In this document: positions 61,269 to 64,000 of the stretch, one piece after another
Layout: each line of letters starts with the position of its first letter
How positions within the stretch are numbered: the stretch's first letter is position 1
Assembly: GCF_016743815.1 (NCBI RefSeq)
Contig: NZ_CP061035.1
Location: forward strand, 3,852,663-3,916,662
Source: Sphingomonas aliaeris
GTDB lineage: Bacteria; Pseudomonadota; Alphaproteobacteria; Sphingomonadales; Sphingomonadaceae
Direction of reading: 5' to 3'
Length of the DNA: 64,000 nucleotides
The notes under the pieces: generated by a model
What the model was told of the DNA's origin: nothing
The model's input: the letters and a program-made list of their open reading frames with translations, nothing else
Databases searched by the model: none
Made by a program: the position numbers and the translations under genes

Positions 61269-62315
61269 TTATCCGATGAACAGCATGGCGGCGGCGAGCG
61301 ACAAAGCGAACGCCACGACGGTCGCGACCAGAATGACGAACAGCGGCTTGGGCCCGGCCTCCAGCAATTGCGACAGCGGGGACCGGATGGCCGTCGCGGT
61401 GACGGCCGCCGCCAGCAGCCCGCTCGCGATCTGCTCCGCACCGCGCGCCGCGACGGGCGGGATCACGCCGAACGAATTGATCCCGGCCAGCACGAAGAAG
61501 CCGACGACGAACCACGGTATGCCGGGGCCCTTGGCGCGTGATTCGTCCCCGCGCAGGAAAAGCGCGACCACGGCCAGCACCGGCGCGAGCAAGGCGACTC
61601 GCGTCAGCTTGACGATCGCCGCGATCCCGCCCGCGGCGTCGGAATAGGAATAGCCTGCGCCCAATGCCTGCGCGACATCGTGGATCGACGCGCCGAGCAG
61701 GAAACCGGCGCGCAGATCGCTCATGTCCAGCGCGTGTGCTGCGATCGGATACACGACCATCGCGGTCGCCGACAAAGCGGAGATTCCGACAAGGACCATC
61801 GTCAATTGTGCCTGGCTGGCGCGTTTTTCGCCCAATGTGGTGGCCAGGGCCATCGCCGCGGACGCACCGCAAATCGCGACGGCGCCGCCCGCCAGCGTTC
61901 CGAATGCGGTGTCGAAGCCGAACCGTCGCGCCGCGACTATCCCCGCCCCGATCGTCAATGCGACGATCGCCAGCACGCAGAGCAACGCCACGGGTCCGAG
62001 TGCGACAATCTGCCCGAACGTGATTCGCACGCCCACCAATACGATGCCCCAGCGCAGCAGCGATCGCGATGCGAAGGCGAGTCCCGGCGTGAGCCGCGTA
62101 TCCGCGGACAGGAAGTTCAGCGCCAATCCGATCAGCAGCGCCATCAGCGTCAGGGGTGCGCCATAATGATCCGAGATGAACGCAGCCGCCAGGGTGCCGG
62201 CCGCGACGATCACCAGACCGGGCAGATATCCGCGCCAGGTCGCCTTGGGCGACGGCTCGATATCGCCGTACAGGTCGGCGGCCATCGGCAGTGGACGTTT
62301 CGTGATGCTTGCCAT
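61269..62315 (-). CDS. YeiH family putative sulfate exporter
   Basis: 348 residues with about ten membrane helices. The UPF0324/YeiH signatures are visible: LTPGLAFASRSLLRWGIVLV, GAVAICGASAAMALATTL, LLGASIHDVAQALGAGYSYS and NSFGVIPPVAARG. The family is annotated as putative sulfate exporters, on limited evidence. The start MASITKRPLP follows GGGTGA; a second Met (62285) is possible. It separates lacI from the MFS gene and points away from the latter. Confidence 0.87.
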   Translation of the reverse strand: MASITKRPLPMAADLYGDIEPSPKATWRGYLPGLVIVAAGTLAAAFISDHYGAPLTLMALLIGLALNFLSADTRLTPGLAFASRSLLRWGIVLVGVRITFGQIVALGPVALLCVLAIVALTIGAGIVAARRFGFDTAFGTLAGGAVAICGASAAMALATTLGEKRASQAQLTMVLVGISALSATAMVVYPIAAHALDMSDLRAGFLLGASIHDVAQALGAGYSYSDAAGGIAAIVKLTRVALLAPVLAVVALFLRGDESRAKGPGIPWFVVGFFVLAGINSFGVIPPVAARGAEQIASGLLAAAVTATAIRSPLSQLLEAGPKPLFVILVATVVAFALSLAAAMLFIG

Positions 62316-62436
62316 TGTCACCCGTGGAGTAGATCGTGCCGGCCTGGTCTTCCATGTTTCCCCGGTTGAGGAAAGCGGCCGCAATGGCGTCGCAGACGAT
62401 CGGTATCGACGGGGACTAGCGCAGATCGCGCGGGTA

Positions 62437-62450
62437 TGACAACGTTATCG
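62437..62450. promoter_or_regulatory. LacI-family operator-like palindrome
   Basis: TGACAACGTTATCG is a near-perfect 14-bp palindrome centred on AACGTT, the central CG typical of LacI-family operators (compare TGATAACGTTATCA). It lies 34 bases upstream of the MFS start, in the gap divergent from the yeiH-like gene, and probably binds the LacI regulator at 60189. Confidence 0.65.
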
Positions 62451-62483
62451 GAACGAAAAGACAGCATGACATGATGGGGCAGG

Positions 62484-63740
62484 ATGATGGCGGGATTTTG
62501 GGCAGCTAGAGGCGGGGGAGCCCGCTGGGTCATCGTCGCGATGGTGTTCGTGGCGATCATGCTCAATTACGTCGATCGCCAGATCCTCGCCCTGCTCAAG
62601 CCGACGCTGGAGGCGCAGTTCGAATGGTCCGATCAGGATTATGCGAACATGGGCACCGCGTTCCAAGTCGCGACCGCCTTTGCGTTTCTCGGCACAGGCT
62701 GGTTCCTCGATCGCGTCGGGTTGCGGATCGGTTTCGCGCTGGGCGTGCTGGTGTGGAGCCTGGCCGGAATGGCGCATGCCTTCGCCACGACCGTCCCCGC
62801 ATTCTTCGCCGCGCGCATCCTGCTGGGCGCGGCGGAGTCGGTCGGTACGCCGGCCGCGGTGAAATCCGCCGCGACCTATTTCAACCACAAGGATCGGCAG
62901 ATCGCTTTGGGCATCGGCAACACCGCGCCCAATATCGGCGCGATCATCACGCCGTTGTTCATCCCGGCGATCGCCGTCGCCTATGGCTGGCAGGCGGCGT
63001 TCCTGATCGCCGGTGGGCTGGGCGTCCTGTGGGTGATCGTCTGGTTCGCGATTCGCATAAAGCCGGTGGCGCTGGATGCCGTCGCGCCGGTGCGGGTGCC
63101 GTGGCTGAAGGTGCTGCGCAGCCGCGAGACGGCGGCCATCGCGATCGCCAAGATCCTGTCCGATCAGGTGTGGTTCTTCATGCTGCTCTGGCTGCCGGAC
63201 CTGTTTCACCGGCTGTTCGGGATGAAGCAGGGGACGCTCGGCCTGCCGGTCGCCTTGGTCTATGTGCTGGCAGCATGTGGAGCGCTGACGGGGGGCTACA
63301 TACCGTCGAAGCTGATGGGCATGGGCTGGAGCGTGAATCGTGCGCGCAAAACGGCGATGCTCGGCTATGCGGTGCTCGTCCTGCCAGTGGTGTTCGTGCA
63401 GAGCGTGGGAAGCCCATGGACGGCCGCCCTGTTGCTGGGTCTCGTCCTGTTCGCACACCAGGGATTTTCCACCAACGTATTCGGGCTGACGACGGACATC
63501 ACCCCGGCGCGATCGGTCGGGTCGCGGATCGGTATCGCCGCGTTCTGCGGAAACCTGTGTTCGATCGGGATGATCCAGTTCCAGGCTTATGCCTTGTCGC
63601 ATGGCTGGGGGTACGGCCCGGCGCTCGCCATCTGCGCCGGTTCCTATCTCGTGGCGCTGGGCGTCATCCATCTGCTTATCCCCGTGATCGTGCCGGTGGA
63701 GGAGTCCGAGCGCGGCGATGGCTTGGTCGCAGCGCATTGA
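62484..63740 (+). CDS. MFS transporter, hexuronate (ExuT)-like
   Basis: 418 residues with 12 membrane helices. RWVIVAMVFVAIMLNYVDRQ is the ExuT/ACS-family TM1, DRVGLRIGFALGVLVWS the loop 2-3 motif, and RILLGAAESVGTPAAVKSAA and ATYFNHKDRQIALGIGNTAP are family signatures. Members import hexuronates, galactonate or similar acidic sugars with protons. Gene context (LacI regulator, LacI-type operator) supports an inducible sugar-acid permease. The start at 62484 gives MMAGFWAARGG; the second Met is equally possible. Confidence 0.9.
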   Translation: MMAGFWAARGGGARWVIVAMVFVAIMLNYVDRQILALLKPTLEAQFEWSDQDYANMGTAFQVATAFAFLGTGWFLDRVGLRIGFALGVLVWSLAGMAHAFATTVPAFFAARILLGAAESVGTPAAVKSAATYFNHKDRQIALGIGNTAPNIGAIITPLFIPAIAVAYGWQAAFLIAGGLGVLWVIVWFAIRIKPVALDAVAPVRVPWLKVLRSRETAAIAIAKILSDQVWFFMLLWLPDLFHRLFGMKQGTLGLPVALVYVLAACGALTGGYIPSKLMGMGWSVNRARKTAMLGYAVLVLPVVFVQSVGSPWTAALLLGLVLFAHQGFSTNVFGLTTDITPARSVGSRIGIAAFCGNLCSIGMIQFQAYALSHGWGYGPALAICAGSYLVALGVIHLLIPVIVPVEESERGDGLVAAH

Positions 63741-64000
63741 AGACGGCGCGTTTCCGGCATCCGTCAAAAAATCGATCGGGAACGAAAAAAGTGAGAAACG
63801 GTTGTTGACAGCCCGAGCCGAGGACCATAGATAGCCGCCTCCAGCAGCGACGGCCTAACGGTCCAAGCGGTTGGGTCCTCGCAAACCACCCCGATAAACC
63901 GGGGGATCGGCGGCGAGGTTAGCGTTATCTCTGATGACGATCCCTTCGATCTTAGGATTGGAGCGTATCGTCTTCTTTGGTCGTCTCGGCGGCCGTTATG
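63741..64000 (+). other. Untranslated right-hand end, possible promoter and leader
   Basis: No gene is seen in the last 260 bases. A TTGACA hexamer (63805-63810) is followed about 17 bases later by TAGATA, and downstream CCCCGATAAACCGGGG forms a small hairpin. The dense, non-coding, structured sequence resembles the leader of a stable-RNA operon (for example rRNA), but nothing diagnostic is inside the window. Confidence 0.35.
63805..63833 (+). promoter_or_regulatory. Candidate sigma-70 promoter
   Basis: Perfect -35 TTGACA (63805-63810) and a weak -10 TAGATA (63828-63833) at 17-base spacing, preceded by A-rich GAAAAAAGTGAGAAA resembling an UP element. Direction is rightward out of the window. 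Confidence 0.4.

Overview
The window is high-GC alphaproteobacterial DNA, most likely from a Sphingomonas-type bacterium (Sphingomonadaceae). Evidence is the crtY-crtI-crtB carotenoid genes, two large TonB-dependent receptors, a BamE with a sphingomonad-style sequence, several small proteins typical of the family, and sphingomonad palindromic intergenic repeats (CCGTTCG-TTTCGAGCG and CCGTTCG-CCTGAGCTTGTCG types).

Layout. 0-4.4 kb: end of gltB, a GST, csaA, an RcnB-like protein, bamE, a cytochrome bc1 chaperone and a DUF177 protein. 4.4-9.3 kb: a TetR regulator divergent from a TonB receptor, with a perfect operator-like dyad between them, then an MFS transporter and the tail of a second, decayed MFS gene. 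9.3-16.8 kb (minus strand): prfC, a 0.5-kb field of palindromic repeats, an aldose epimerase, pheT, pheS, a GIY-YIG nuclease gene framed by inverted repeats, rplT and rpmI. 17-24.1 kb: AsmA-like protein, DUF2809, HisN-type phosphatase, diguanylate cyclase, two very small proteins, a PhnA-like protein, ung, DUF1810 and a PPOX-fold protein. 24.2-28.1 kb: an accessory island with a palindromic repeat, an HTH/terminase-like protein, a ParD/ParE toxin-antitoxin pair, and an AT-rich two-gene module (AAA ATPase plus TOPRIM/DUF4276-like protein) that resembles an anti-phage defence pair. 28.1-33.5 kb: thiC with a TPP riboswitch, two secreted ferritin-like proteins and a MipA/OmpV protein. 33.5-39.2 kb: carotenoid cluster with a divergent sterol-desaturase-family gene and a DUF2141 gene. 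39.2-50.5 kb: HNH nuclease, gluQ, HIG1 protein, cobalamin adenosyltransferase, egtB-egtD (ergothioneine), oligopeptidase B, thioesterase, aguB, small regulators and membrane proteins, a family-5-like UDG, folK and tRNA-Lys. 50.5-64 kb: PAP2 phosphatase, CitE-like lyase, ZnuD-like TonB receptor, threonine aldolase, a phage-like repressor divergent from an SGNH protein, PBP1A, a LacI regulator, a YeiH-type exporter and a hexuronate-type MFS permease with a LacI-type operator. The last 260 bases look like an untranslated leader.

A major caveat is sequence quality. At least seven conserved genes (bamE, ung, HNH nuclease, a winged-helix gene, the family-5-like UDG, the SGNH gene, and lacI twice) carry single-base indels, mostly in short homopolymers, that the protein families say should not be there. 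This pattern is more like residual assembly error than biology, so apparent pseudogenes and fusions should be read with care.

The most interesting biology is the putative ATPase/TOPRIM defence pair, the GIY-YIG gene inserted between rplT and pheS inside inverted repeats, the phage-like repressor with paired operator dyads, and a palindromic repeat that appears to supply the ribosome-binding site for a LOG-family gene between crtI and crtB.
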